64,000 nucleotides of DNA from Diploptera punctata (GCA_030220185.1 JASPKZ010003844.1:3600001-3664000), one strand, 5' to 3'; counted from the first letter of the stretch, positions 49,396 to 61,229 are shown. Notes: a model not told the origin generated them from the letters alone. Translations and numbers: made by a program.

Positions 49396-49675
49396 TTGTT
49401 ATAAGAACAGTTAAGTCTCGTAGACTGCGATGAGCAGGACATGTGGCACGAATGGGGCACGAAAAATCTTACAGCAAAACCAGACAGAAAAACCTCCAGT
49501 AGGTATGCCAAGAATGAGGTGGGAAAATAACATGATCCATTATTTGAGGGAAGTAGATTATACAGATAGTGATTGGAAAACATTAGCTCAGGATAGGAAT
49601 TTTTGGAAAGCTTATGTCCGTACGACCATGAAGTTATGGATTCATTGTCCCTGTGAGTTAGTTAATAGTTAGAAG
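49396..49675 (+). repeat. LINE-R 3' fragment
   Basis: It starts VKSRRLR-stop (TAAGTCTCGTAGACTGCGAT) and covers GHVARMGH, VGMPRMRWENNMIHYLREVD, YTDSDWKTLAQDRNFWKAYV and RTTMKLWIH...CEL to a GTTA-type end. It has a deletion in the NERRAWKLLVGKPEGK part. Confidence 0.88.
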
Positions 49676-49871
49676 TTTTGATTTAAAATGTTTTATTAAT
49701 CCAAAATATGTTTTATTAGCATTTTATATTCTTCTGTAAATTTCTTAACTTATACAGACGGTATCATTGGAATAATTCATTAGGCAGCGTAGATGTACAA
49801 AATTAGAAACCTTCTGAAATTTATAATTTAATCTTGATATGTGTTACATTTATTTTAGTTTTATTATTTTT

Positions 49872-50115
49872 TTATTGCGGATGAGCCCATGTAGGACTAC
49901 GCAAAGTACTTAGAGGCGTTTCCTTTGAGCTCAAATTTCTTTCATTCTTGCTATGAGCTTGTTTTCTATCATCTGTCAAAGTTCCAGTATTTTTCTTCGG
50001 TTTGTCCTCTTGGTCAACTTGCCACGTATTCATCTTAATTCTAAATATATCTCTATTTGGGATATCTTCTTTAGTAATTCCTGCCAATTTTAGTTCTATT
50101 ATTATATACAACTTT
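49872..50115 (-). pseudogene. LINE-like C-terminal tail, reverse
   Basis: The open minus frame encodes IELKLAGITKEDIPNRDIFR, IKMNTWQVDQEDKPKKNTGT and LTDDRKQAHSKNE, ending LRSPTWAHPQ. DIxNRxxFRxxxxxWxVxxEDxPKKxTGxxWTxERKxxHSxxM is, from memory, a common insect LINE C-terminus. It has no upstream partner in frame, although the neighbouring YADD repeats at 50151-50831 are also in reverse orientation and could be from the same insertion. Confidence 0.65.
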
Positions 50116-50150
50116 CCTCATTAGAGGATTGCCTCAAGGACAAAGTGATA

Positions 50151-50831
50151 CAGACAATTAAGTTTTGAGATTGATGAAATACATTTTGTAAATACATTTA
50201 AAAAATTCAAATTGTAGATATTATCTTTTATTATATACTTGCTTTTTCCTTAATTTATTTTTAAACCCATTTTACTTTCAGCTGCTTCTAGGGCTATAAA
50301 GGTCTTCAAGTAGGGCTATCTCTTGAAATTTTACAGATGATATCTATATCATCAGCATAGGCCAGTGCACTTTATAGCAGACAATTAAGTTTTGAGATTG
50401 ATGAAATACATTTTGTAAATACATTTAAAAAATTCAAATTGTTGATATTAGCTTTTATTATATACTTGCTTTTCCCTTAATTTATTTTTAAACCCATTTT
50501 ACTTTCAGCTGCTTCTAGGGCTATAAAGGTCTTCAAGTAGGGCTATCTCTTGAAATTTTACAGATGATATCTATATCATCAGCATAGGCCAGTGCACTTT
50601 ATAGCAGACAATTAAGTTTTGAGATTGATGAAATACATTTTGTAAATACATTTAAAAAATTCAAATTGTTGATATTAGCTTTTATTATATACTTGCTTTT
50701 TCCTTAATTTATTTTTAAACCCATTTTACTTTCAGCTGCTTCTAGGGCTATAAAGGTCTTCAAGTAGGGCTATCTCTTGGCATTTTACAGATGATATCTA
50801 TATCATCAGCATAGGCCAGTGCACTTTATAG
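50151..50831 (-). repeat. Tandem triplication, 227-bp unit carrying an RT YADD segment
   Basis: Three nearly identical units start with CAGACAATTAAGTTTTGAGA at 50151, 50378 and 50605. Each unit, on the minus strand, encodes SALAYADDIDII then, after a frameshift, ALEAAESKMGLKIN. This is RT motif C and the following segment of a LINE (usual form LAYADDIDIIG...LExAAxxMGLKIN). Units differ by only a few bases, for example AGCTTTT/ATCTTTT and GAAATTT/GCATTTT. Recent tandem duplication of an already broken RT is the simplest reading. Confidence 0.93.
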
Positions 50832-51192
50832 CCTATAGGCCTACATAAACAAATTGGGTCTTTAGAAGATCCAAGGTGAGCGCCAGAAAAGGACTTTAGT
50901 TCTACTATTGTTATGAATTTTATTTTTTTATGTATTCTTGTTTTTAAAAAATTATTATTAACATTCTTATTATTAGTTATAGACGCTTTAGCATGTAAGC
51001 TCATATCGCGGCTACGAACTTCAGCTATATCAAGTAGTGAATATGGCAATGAAATTCCAACCTAGCATTTACCTTGACGATTGAAGAAAACTAAGAAAAA
51101 CTCTATTAGGTTAGTTGGCACCCGAGATTGAATACGGAATATCCCATGTACGAATCTGAAATGCTATCGCTTGATCCAGATATTTCGATTAA

Positions 51193-51798
51193 AGTAAAGT
51201 AAAGTAAAGTGATCCCACAACAGACCCGGAGGCCCTTGGGGTAGTAGGAGGTTAAGGCTCCCACTTTTTCTAGACAATCGGCACTTTATGTCAGCCGGGT
51301 TGTCAGCCCTGCGTGACGGCCGCCTTTACCCCCAGAACAAGCGTCTGGTACTCATTTCCGTTAGAGGCTGAGTCGACCCCAGGGCCATAGTGCCGCCAGA
51401 GGGTTTGGGTCAGTTTAAAAATCCTGACCCCAACGGGACTTGAACCCTCGACCCTCCGGCTTGTAGCTCAGTGCCTTAACCACTACGCTACGGCGTGCCC
51501 CCAAAAGTAAAGTGATCCCACAACAGGTCCGGAGGCCCTTGGGGTAGTAGGAGGTTAAGACTCCCACTTTTTCTAGACAATCGGCACTTTATGTCAGCCG
51601 GGTTGTCAGCCCTGCGTGACGGCCGCCTTTACCCCCAGAACAAGCGTCTGGTACTCATTTCCGTTAGAGGCTGAGTCGACCCCAGTGCCATAGTGCCGCC
51701 AGAGGGTTTGGGTCAGTTTAAAAATCCTGACCCCAACGGGACTTGAACCCTCGACCCTCCGGCTTGTAGCTCAGTGCCTTAACCACTACGCTACGGCA
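51193..51798 (-). mobile_element. SINE B head-to-tail dimer, reverse
   Basis: Two copies (about 51193-51502 and 51503-51798) repeat with a 303-bp period: GATCCCACAACAG at 51211 and 51514. They share unusual details such as GGGACTTGAACCCTCGACCC and differ at only about six positions (GACCC/GGTCC, AAGGC/AAGAC, CAGGGCC/CAGTGCC). The left copy ends GGCGTGCCCCC and the right copy changes to GGCATTATT within an (ATT)n run. Confidence 0.93.
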
Positions 51799-52570
51799 TT
51801 ATTATTATTATTATTATTATTATTATCATTATCATTCATATTATTAATAATATTATTATATATAAAATAAATATTGCGTGCTTTTATTCATTTGTTTATT
51901 TATTAATGTATTGTAGGAGATAAAGCTGAGATCACAAAGTCTGCTTTTCCACTTCATTGAGGACAACAAATTACTGTACAATGTTTATGTTTTATGGCTT
52001 TGCTAGTATAAGCAATACAGCCGTCAAGATAAGAGCCGATGTAACTGGAATTCTTAGGGATAATGTGATCTGTTTTCATTAAAGTAAACAAAATATGCAT
52101 GCTTTAAGCAGTGACGAATTTTCTTAATCTCACATTTCACACGACAGGGATATAAATTTCTTAATATGATGTGTTTTCAAAGCATATAAAAATTAAATTT
52201 TACTCAAAATGATTCATAAGTTTATTTCTGTGAACATAAAGAACTCTTATGTTTATGTAATATTGTTAGTTTTGTAAGTTGATTAGAAGTCTTAAGACGT
52301 ATTTTTATACAAAACAGTATTTGGTTTGACCTTAATGATATGATATTGCTCTTTTACTCCTGTCTTTACCCAAACAAGATTGATTTTATTTTTCAAAATA
52401 AACATTAATGTAGATATTAATACTGTTACAGAATATTTGTTTAATTATTATTACTTATACCATTAATATAGTTTATAGTACATTACTTAATTTCTCTTAT
52501 TTTTATTTATGCAATGGAGAGAATTATTTTCGTGTCATTGCATAGTTTTAATTACATTATTTTTAAATTA
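51799..52570. other. (ATT)n then unassigned AT-rich DNA
   Basis: (ATT)n at 51797-51830; nothing else recognised. Confidence 0.55.
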
Positions 52571-52572
52571 AA

Positions 52573-52675
52573 TAGTCATCATCATCATCATCCGGTATCA
52601 TGGCAGTTGCCGCCGTCTTCCTGAAACCAAACGCCATTCCTCTCTTCCCATCCATTGATCTTCCTAAATGAAATA
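52573..52675 (-). repeat. LINE tail scrap with (CAT)n, reverse
   Basis: The minus strand encodes GRSMDGKRGMAFGFRKTAAT then AMIPDDDD over the CAT run. This resembles LINE tails that end in (GAT)n. Confidence 0.5.
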
Positions 52676-52763
52676 GTATTTTTTATTTTAATCCCACATC
52701 ACAGAATGTAGTAAAACTGTTAAAATTTAAGGACCAAGTATTAATGGTAACAGCTGTATAAAT

Positions 52764-52815
52764 ATTTTAAAAAGTAAATGCTAGATACTACTATCTAGCA
52801 TTTACTTTTTAAAAT
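52764..52815. repeat. Perfect 24-bp hairpin with 4-base loop
   Basis: The arm at 52764-52787 (ends TGCTAGATA) is exactly complementary to 52792-52815 (starts TATCTAGCA), loop CTAC. There is no mismatch over 24 pairs. Confidence 0.97.
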
Positions 52816-53189
52816 GTGCAGCAGTTTTTTTATTGTAAAAGATAGATTTTTCTCGATTATCGTGTTAAGTAGTCTGTACGAATTTGTATGCCGTTATGTC
52901 CATATTAGTCAGTTTTTATGTTCCTTGTGTGAAGGAAGAATATAAAATAACTTTATCAAAATAAAAATAACGTGGAATAATAATTTTGCTAATATTCACA
53001 TGTGGCCATGTCCCCATGATTGAATTCATGTGGGGCACGGCACTCCTAACTGCATTTATGGTAAGCGCCTGTTATCAAGGTACTCCAGCCTCTGTAAATA
53101 CAGAACCGACGTTTAAACGCAGTAACTTAACAATTTTGGATTTTTATGCATATTTTGTGACATGCCATCAAAATTGTTTAAACGTGTGT

Positions 53190-53330
53190 TTAATAAAATC
53201 TGGTATTACAATAAAATTACGGTATATAAAAATTAATAAAATTTGGTATTATAATTATATAAAAATTAATAAAATTTGGTATTATAGTTATATAAAAATT
53301 AATAAAATTTGGTATTACAATTATCTTTAA
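53190..53330. repeat. Minisatellite, 33-bp unit
   Basis: TTAATAAAATTTGGTATTA starts at 53233, 53266 and 53299 (period 33). A first variant unit at 53190 carries about 10 extra bases. The 114-codon frame at 52986-53330 reads through it and shows the repeat as a repeating peptide. Confidence 0.93.
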
Positions 53331-54985
53331 AAAGACAGGAACTCCGTAAATTAAACCAATCTCTCAGCAAGTCGATAATTAAATGGTATGTACCAGTTTC
53401 ATTACGAGAAAACAAATATTTCACTCGATAGAGCAGTGATGATATTCCCAGAAAATGTTTAAGTTCACCCCCCCCCCTACTCTAAATGGTACGAGTTTGC
53501 TGATTAACAACTGGATATCACTTTTCTTATTCTAATTTTACATACTAGTTTCACTGCGAGAAACAAAAAATGGCGGCCGCTAGAATGATTTTTAAATTTC
53601 GGATTTAAAGCAAAATCGCCACTTCTTTATTATCGGATTTCGCTGGTTTTTGGAGAATATCTTTCACGTTTATTTCAGTAGTATGATATATACTGCGCTG
53701 CGTTATGAAAATCGATAATTGCGGCCGATAGAGCGATTTTTTTAAATGTTTGCTTCACGTTATATAAGCCATGATCTAGTGTACATATAGTAGTACATTT
53801 TTTCCCCAAAAATCTTTTCATGGGTACAAACACAATAGCTTCCTTCGTTCCTTTGAAATTCGCTAAAATAATTTCGTCGAAGTATGTTAGTTTCGCCATT
53901 TCATCTATTTGTTTAATAAATATTTTTAAAAAGTATCATGGATAGTATTTATCTCTCCCTGGAGGAGTAAACGATAAAAATGGGTCTATATACTTAAACA
54001 ATAATTAATTAATTACAATCACAAAAAAACATGGACACAATAATATTAATAATCTAATGGAATATTTGATCTGAGAATGATTGAACACATCAAATAAAAA
54101 CTATTATACGGCCAATAATAAAACTCAAGCATTTTATAAGTTACTTGTTATCGAAAAATACATTTCAATTAAATGTATAAATATTCGTTCAATTATTATT
54201 GTTGGTGTTTTTAAAAATAAATTGACTGAAAAATTACATTTGTGAGAATTTAAGTAATATTAGTTAAAAAGCCTTACACTAACATTATTTCTACACATTT
54301 TGTCACATTTTTATTTGTAACAGAAACAAAACTTCGAGAAATTGTTAATTTTACGAGTATATTAATTTAGGACGAGAAATATTCCACTGGAATAGCATAA
54401 AATTTGTAAATGTATGCATAATGAAATTTTACATCAGATTTTTATAATTATAGCCTATATATATTTTTTATTTCACCGCTGCTATTTAGTTTTCTTGTAA
54501 CATATATTTCTACATTCTTATTTGTAATAGAAATTAGGTAGCTGGTAAACTTTGCTGTTGAATTATGTTATCAGTTCAGAAATTCATTCTTAAACTTTTA
54601 AAATTTGCTAGGTTGGTGAACCTATTTGACGAACACATAAATACAAGCGGCAGAATGGATCGTCACAGAGTTGAACCATGACATCGGATTAGAGAACGTC
54701 GCTCGTTCTCCAGAGGAATGGTTTGGTATGGTAAGAACTGTAGTATGTTATTATTCTGATATTGTAATACATGCGAGATATTGAATGTTAAGTTTAAATT
54801 TGGTTTACGTTAATATATATACTTTACATTTAAACTAATTTTTAATATAATTGTTGATCAAATATGTGTTGTAGACAAATATATGTTTCCTCTTTTTTTT
54901 AACCCCTTTTTAAAAGATATAATATCAATGGTTTTATTCATACAGTTCATGGATAAATTGTTCTGGACAAGAACCTCTCTAAAAA
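53331..54985. other. AT-rich DNA; weak ~150-bp repeat and one possible LINE scrap
   Basis: Related blocks near 53395, 53545 and 53715 (GTTTCAxTxCGAGAAAxCAAA; GCGGCCGxTAGAxxGATTTTT) hint at an old ~150-bp tandem duplication. A C-run lies at 53468-53477. 54645-54745 encodes WIVTELNHDIGLENVARSPE then EWFGMV, possibly a LINE tail end. Nothing firmer. Confidence 0.35.
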
Positions 54986-55014
54986 AAAGTTGATTAAACA
55001 ACTTAAAAAGGGAA

Positions 55015-55245
55015 TACTAATAGCGACAAATTTTGTATTTTTAGTAATCCTTTTGTATTTTGAAATTCTTTTTATACCTTTTGAAGTTATTTACAAACCT
55101 TCTGATATTCTTTTGTATAATTTTTTTAAATTCTTTTTAATACCTTTTGAAAATATTTTTTTAATACCTTTTGAAATTATTTTTTTTTATACCTTTTGAG
55201 ATTCTTTTTTTTTTATACTTTTTGAAATTCTTTTTACATAATCTA
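55015..55245. repeat. Degenerate minisatellite, ~22-26-bp unit
   Basis: Repeated TTTTTATACCTTTTGAAATTA-like units with variable T-run length. The 69-codon frame at 54990-55199 is a by-product. Confidence 0.8.
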
Positions 55246-55482
55246 TTATTTGGTAAAGATTTTTGACTAGATTTAGCAATAGGTATAATAAATTGTAGTT
55301 ACACATTTATTTAATTAAAATTAGGTAACGAAATCTAAAACTATGTGCTAGATAACTCTTACTAGTTATTTCTTACTAGGGAAATATTCTGAAAACTATT
55401 TTTGGAAAATCTCAGGATTGATGACTTGGATATAATTCAGGGGTAGAGGGGAAAACAAAATATATCAGTGTTCCAGCGTAAA

Positions 55483-55695
55483 AAGCTCCTGGCGCGACAG
55501 GCCTAGAAGGCCCTTAGCCTACCAGCTGGCTGCTGGCCTTACATCCGCATGTGTTAATCAGAGGTAGATGATCAGCCAGTGTAGAGGTGACATGTGGTCA
55601 GCATGTCGAGTCCTCCAGCCGTTATAGCTTGTTTTCTCAACCTGGAGTCGCTACTTATTGTAGCTACCCAAATGCCTCACCAGCGTAAGTAACTT
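55483..55695 (-). repeat. SINE A, reverse
   Basis: Close to 1531-1806: GCGCGACAGGCCTAGAAGGC, GTGACATGTGGTCAGCATGT and CAACCTGGAGTCGCTACTTA. It lacks the tRNA head. Confidence 0.9.
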
Positions 55696-56387
55696 AATTT
55701 GTTTTATTCACATTCAACCAGATTTTGGTAGAAATTTCGGCGATTTCAGCGCAGATGGCTTGATAACAGAAACATCCTACATATTAAATGGTTAACTTAA
55801 TCCCCCTTCCCAATAATCCAATTTATTAAAAAGACGAATAGTTTCTATGTTTAAACAAGTTCCTTAAATACTGATATTTTGAATTAACTAAGTATATCTA
55901 ACGCGGATACTCGCACATGGAAGCTACAAAGTGCGTAGATGAATTTTCTCTCTGGCCCTCCTGGAATCAGTTTGTTAGTGACGTGAGGGAAAAGTCAGGA
56001 TGTTTGTCTTTAATCGCCGCGCCAGTAGAACAATCAGCGAATTCTCTCGGAAACTAGTAGAAAAAGTTCAGTTCTGGATGGACTTACTGGAATAGAAATG
56101 TTACTCCGATAATATTTCAGGCTTTTACATTTGTTTATCCACCATTTTAAATTAATTTAAAACCAATTTCGAGTAGTCTAGCGTATCCCCAAATCAGTAA
56201 AAGCCACTTATGTTTGATACCGTAATAAAAATATCACTGTATTGCAGTAGGTATGTTATTACTGATTTGAGAAATGTCACTGCACAGGCCTAAGAATTTC
56301 TTTTATCAACATAAAGCCCAGAAATTAACGATAAAATAGAAGTGGAGATAGAAATAACCCAAAACAGTTATAAAAATTATGGATCGT
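55696..56387. other. Unassigned sequence
   Basis: No motif recognised. Confidence 0.5.
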
Positions 56388-56600
56388 CGGTCCCGCTGGT
56401 CTAGTGGTTACCGTGCTCGACTTTGAGTTTCCCGAGTTCAAGCTCACTCGGGTCAATGAAATTTTTCAGAGCGTAGAAATCCTGAGAATGTCTTCTTTCG
56501 GATGAGAAGTTACGGGGTAGAATTATGACACCCAAAATTATATGAAGTTTCAAACAGTCTTCTTCACTTCCTGATTTAGGCATTAGTTTCCTGTTCCGTC
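56388..56600 (+). repeat. tRNA-derived SINE (family M)
   Basis: Head GGTCCCGCTGGTCTAGTGGT then TACCGTGCTCGACTTTGAGT, with the B-box worn (GAGTTCAAGCTC). The body has TGAAATTTTTCAGAGCGTAG. Compare 1018. Confidence 0.65.
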
Positions 56601-57180
56601 TTCAATAATAGATGTAAGACCTCTCCTCCGAGGACGTCAGACATCTCTTCTTCCTCTCGGTAAACAATGTAAGATTTTATTTGGTAATATGCTTTCTTCC
56701 ATTATTTCTACATGTTCTTTCCACTGAATCTTATTGTTAAATATCTTTTCTTTTATGGAGTAGATCTGCAGTTCTTCACGGATATCCTCGTTTCTTATCT
56801 GGTCCATTCTAGTGCATCCTTTTACTCTTCTTAAAAATTTCATCTCGGTTGCTTGGATTTTACTTTCTTGTTCGGTAGTGATAATCGAAGATTCATTCCC
56901 ATACAAAATGGACTGCCATTGTTTTATAAAATGTTATTTTTGTTTGTTTATGGACTTTATTATTCAATGCTCTATTTATTGTCCCACAAATAGCTTGAAA
57001 CTGATGAATTTTACGTTTAATATCTTTATCATATCCATAGCTGATATCACATCCCTAAAATTTAAAATGGGATACTTGTTCAATAATTTTGTCCCCTATC
57101 ACTATTTTTGCACGCACAGTTTCTTCTACAAAATGCCATTACTTTTGTTTTACTTACTGAAATTTTAAAATTATGATCGG
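56601..57180 (-). pseudogene. LINE RT-tail fragment, reverse (CTRMDQIRNEDI type)
   Basis: The open minus frame 56906-56637 encodes YGNESSIITTEQESKIQATE, MKFLRRVKGCTRMDQIRNED, IREELQIYSIKEKIFNNKIQ, WKEHVEIMEESILPNKILHC and PRGRRDV-stop. After that RPRRRGL is still visible. Upstream (56910-57180) the RT-proximal part including KTKVMAFCRR is frameshifted. This is another RTE-like family, distinct from LINE-R, W, V and T. Confidence 0.85.
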
Positions 57181-57429
57181 TACATATTGCAATGCAATAG
57201 ATCTCTCGGACGGACAAACAAAAAGTCCTTGAGCAAAATGTGTTGGGCATTTGACGCCTGGTTTTGAATTACATCGCTAATGGCCTAAGCTATTAAATAT
57301 TGTAGCCAAATAAAATAGTACTTTATAAACAATGAATTGTTGATTGATACCGATGAACCGATTAGAAGAGGTTTAATAATTTACAGGATAACAATTTAGT
57401 TAGCTCATATGTGTTGTAATAAATCCTAA

Positions 57430-57870
57430 CCTATTCTATGACGTACACTTATGAATATTCCAACAGAACAAATGAACATAGCACCTTGTTAGCCAACATC
57501 ATACAAATTTCTTTATCAGATTGCAGTTTTCTTAAATATTTATCATTGCTTAAGTCCTTATATGGCAAAATGTTCAATGCTCGTTTTATTTCGTTAGGTG
57601 AGAAAACGGGGAAGTTAGTTTACACCAAATTAGTTCAGTTTATTGGATACTTTGGCGCCCCATAAGGTTAAGTTGGCTATTCTGTTTGAGCGATGACTTA
57701 TGGACATTTTCCATAGTGAACGTAACGATTTTGGACTAAAATTATTTCAAAATTTCATTCTATTTTAAGCTATCTCTCTTGCATATTTACATGCATTTTA
57801 TGCTTTATATCGCTATATATGTAGGTGGATTCGTGTCATAGAATCACAGATTTCTAACAGACTATTGGGA
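57430..57870 (+). repeat. Repeat N, copy 1
   Basis: About 430 bases align with 63540-64000. Shared blocks are ATTCCAACAGAA/GTACCAACAGAA, GCAGTTTTCTTAAATATT, TTTTATTTCGTTAGGTGAG, AAGTTAGTTTACACC and CATAAGGTTAAGTTGGCTAT. No coding motif is recognised in either copy. Confidence 0.75.
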
Positions 57871-57956
57871 TTTGGTAACTTAATAGAAGCGAACCTAACT
57901 TGGGATAACTTTAGTAATGTAAGTAAACTATACTTAGTTAATTGCTAACTAAATCT

Positions 57957-58160
57957 ATGGCACAATAGGCCTAGAAGGCCCTTGACCTACCACCTAGCCT
58001 CACATCCACATGTATCAATTACACAGATGGTCAGCATGTAGAGTTCCTCAGCATTATAGGTGGTTTTCTTAACTTGAAGCAGCTAATTGCATCTTGCTTC
58101 ATAATAATGGCCATAGTACCCATACTGGCCAAAATTCCGTGAGAAAATTGTTCAACTATT
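57957..58160 (-). repeat. SINE A, reverse, diverged
   Basis: CCTAGAAGGCCCTTGACCTA, GATGGTCAGCATGTAGAGTT and CCCATACTGGCCAAAATTCC follow the SINE A body with small deletions. Confidence 0.8.
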
Positions 58161-59240
58161 GCATGTCGCATTGATCTGTGCCATGGTATCTTATGCCATT
58201 CAGTTATGGCACAGGATGCTTATCAATTACATGGAGATGAATACTTACAGTAATTAAAAAAAAATGTGGATGTAGTATTGTACTGTCGGTAAAAGGATGT
58301 TGGCAGGATGAGATATAATGAAGATGATAATGAATAATTTAATCTCAACCCATTTGTGCTAGAATAGCAGAAATTCTGATCTATATTTGCATCGTGATTT
58401 TGAGAAAAATAGTCTGTGGGTAGGAAAACATTGTATTCTATAAAGAAAAGTCACTTTTGGTGAACTGTAGTGCTAAATCATTTCCAATTAAATTGTTTGT
58501 TATGACCTAAAAATGTGGATGGAATATTTTCGTTTTTCTCACATTTTTTCAAGTATTTTTCTAAATATTCAAAGTAGTATAATTATCATTTAGTGCCGGA
58601 TAAACCATATTTCAAATGGATGCTGTTCTTTTTAACACAGCAACATACAGCAGAGTGAGCTGCTTTATTTCAGTAGCTATGACATCTGATAAAATTAGTA
58701 TTTTTCATCACCATATGTATGGAAATTACATGTAAAACATCTAAATTTGTTTCATGTTAGTCTTGTCTTTCACTGTTGTCATTTCCTTACAAATACATAG
58801 GCCTAAGCAGTTGAATATAACATGTTTTTGCATTTAACTATTAAGCTGTATATTTGTAAAAAAATTAAAAAAGTTTAAATGATTTGCTATAACACTGTTA
58901 ATTTAATTAAAATCAATTAATTGCCTTCCTTAAAATTTAAGATTGCTATTACAGAGTTAAAGTGAACAAAAAGAGAATCTATATGACATCAAAATATAAC
59001 ATAAGAAATATAAAATTTCAGTGGATGAAAAAGTACATAAAAATGCATGGACAAGAAATTGCTGAAATTTAACACTACGATATTAAAACTGTAAGACAAA
59101 CGTGCCACTTTGAAGATTTGAAAGTATAATTACTAGATATTGTACTCCTTGGATGTCCTATGAGATTAGATTCTTGATGATAATGATGCTGTATTTCGAA
59201 AATACAGATGAGAGAAGAGTGATGAGATTTTAAAACAAAA
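58161..59240. other. Unassigned AT-rich sequence
   Basis: No coding relic, SINE head or inverted repeat recognised over more than 1 kb. Confidence 0.5.
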
Positions 59241-59244
59241 TATT

Positions 59245-61130
59245 AAGAAATGAAACTAATAAAAACATAAGGAATGCTAAGTTGTGGTATGCTCAGTCTC
59301 ATTGATTCAAACACAATTTCAAGAGATGTGTGGAAAAGTATTAGATCAATAGGTCTATGGCAGTCGACAACCAAGGAGAGAGTATTAACATATCACAACC
59401 TTAATTTAACATCAACATTACAACCAAACAAGACTATAGACCAACTCCTAACCAGAGATAAATTCTTCTTTTCGTATATAAGGCCAATTGACATTAAACT
59501 ATTACTGTATTGTATTATACTTAAGGTACAAGGCATAGACAATATTAGTATTGACTTCTTAAAGAAAATAATTGATATCATACTTCCAACTGTGACTCAT
59601 GTACAAGGCTTCAATAAAGTTATTCTACACTTTGGAAAAAGAAGCTATAGAAAAATTACCTTAAACACCAAACGACTATGGACTTAACATCCTTACTAAG
59701 GCCTTGGAGTGTATTTTTCATGGACAATTGACTGATTACCTTGATAGACATACGACACACACCAGTCAGGTTTTAAGACAAGCCACAGTACAGCAATTTG
59801 CATCTTAAAGTAACTAGAAATGCACAGGATCAATGGACAATTTCCAGATGACAAAGCTTTGGACATTGTCAACACTGACATACTAATAACTAAATTAAGT
59901 GCTTTAAATTTTTGACAATGCTGTGAACTGGCTGGGATCATATTATGATGATCAACACTTTTGCTTCCAGTGCAGATCATTCATCTTGCCTATGACTTCT
60001 TGACTACTAATGTTCTCTATATTAACAACATATCCACTAACCGTACATATTGTCTAGCTGAAGATTTGCAGATTTATATTTATTCTTATCCCAACATTGC
60101 TAATGTTGCATAGACAAAGAAAATAGTGACTTACTCTCAATTTCCCAATAGTCAAAGAAGCATGGACTTAATTTCAATGCTGACAAAACAAAAAAGTATA
60201 ATTGAGGAGTTGAATTGACTATGGGCATAACTCATGTTTTGACCTTTTTCCATTCAATGCATTTTTGGACTCACCACTTTGTACTTGGTCAGCCTGAGAA
60301 GTTTCATTTCAATATCTCGATTACATCAGGTTCAGCACCTGATTGTATATTACTCGAAGTTGTCAGTTATAAGATTATCTGTTTTGTACTGTTTGAAGAT
60401 TTGTAAAATTCTAACAGTTCATTGTTTCTCATTATTGTCAACAAATAATGTTTAATTTAAAATACCAGCTTCACTATAAATGTTGATTCCACATAAAGTA
60501 AGATTGTACTAGCTGTACAATAATTTTTGAACTGAGAAATTAACACAAAAAATATGTTCATTATTACACTCTATTCCTTGTATAAAAGTTCACTGTTTGT
60601 TACATGTGTAACAGATGTGTAAATGTTGCTCTTTTCCTACCAGAAATGTCATTGAATGGAAAAAAGGGCAATTATGACTATTTTGTAACAACTATATCTT
60701 ATTTAAACATATTTACACAAACAAAATGTTTCATATACCTGACATATCAAACATTAACATAAAGTTACTCATGTATAACAATTAAAATAAACAACAATGT
60801 TATGTGTTTATTTATATTTCAATTGCTAATATCTCAAAACGTATATTTTTTAATTGTGTCCATATTCCATTCAACTCCTCAATTATAGGCCAGACAAATA
60901 CAAAGCATTAAAAAATTACGAAAATATTCCTACAATTCTATAAATGACTATAACATCTATAGCTCAGTAGTACAAAATCTGGGTATCTTCATAGACCTGC
61001 ATTTGGATTAGAAAATCCAGGCAAATAATACCTGAAACAAAGTGTTCCCAATTCTTCACTCCTTAGGTAGTTTTCAAAACTTCCTTCCTATGAAATTAAA
61101 ACAAGTATTTATACTTTTTTTTTCATTCAA
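59245..61130 (+). pseudogene. CR1/Jockey-grade LINE reverse transcriptase, interrupted by a TIR element
   Basis: 59274-59687 is open and encodes pre-RT and finger residues: RDKFFFSYIRPIDIKLLLYC, IILKVQGIDNISIDFLKKII and ILPTVTHV. In shifting frames there follow LTKALECIFHGQLTDYLDRH, a LITKLSALNF segment, LGSYYDDQHFCFQCRS, YINNISTNRTYCLAEDLQIY (worn FADDLQIY motif) and FNADKTKK. After the insertion at 60201-60883, sequence resumes with IIGQTNTK and VVQNLGIFIDLHLD, FLPMKLKQVFI. Order and spacing fit RT domains 1 to 7 and the connection. It is the most complete RT in the window but full of frameshifts. FADD is changed to AEDL. Confidence 0.83.
60201..60883. mobile_element. Non-autonomous TIR element inserted in the LINE RT
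   Basis: Ends ATTGAGGAGTTGAATTGACT and, inverted, ATTGAGGAGTTGAATGGAAT (about 30 bp alike). It is flanked by TATA at 60197-60200 and 60884-60887. A subterminal block CTTTTTCCATTCAATGCATT also recurs inverted near 60630-60660. There is no transposase motif. Removing it rejoins the LINE coding sequence. Confidence 0.88.
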
Positions 61131-61229
61131 CTCATTTATCACTATTGAACATAGATGTTAATGACTGTGCAAGATGTAAATGCTACATACATCTCTATCC
61201 CGTGTTATTACTGATAATTTCCTGCTAGA

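Noticed and set aside
50151..50831. Direct repeats considered as a CRISPR-like array
   Set aside because: Contiguous 227-bp units without spacers, containing reverse-transcriptase sequence; eukaryotic context.
52986..53330. 114-codon plus-strand frame
   Set aside because: Its second half is the 33-bp minisatellite read as a repeating peptide; the first half has no motif.
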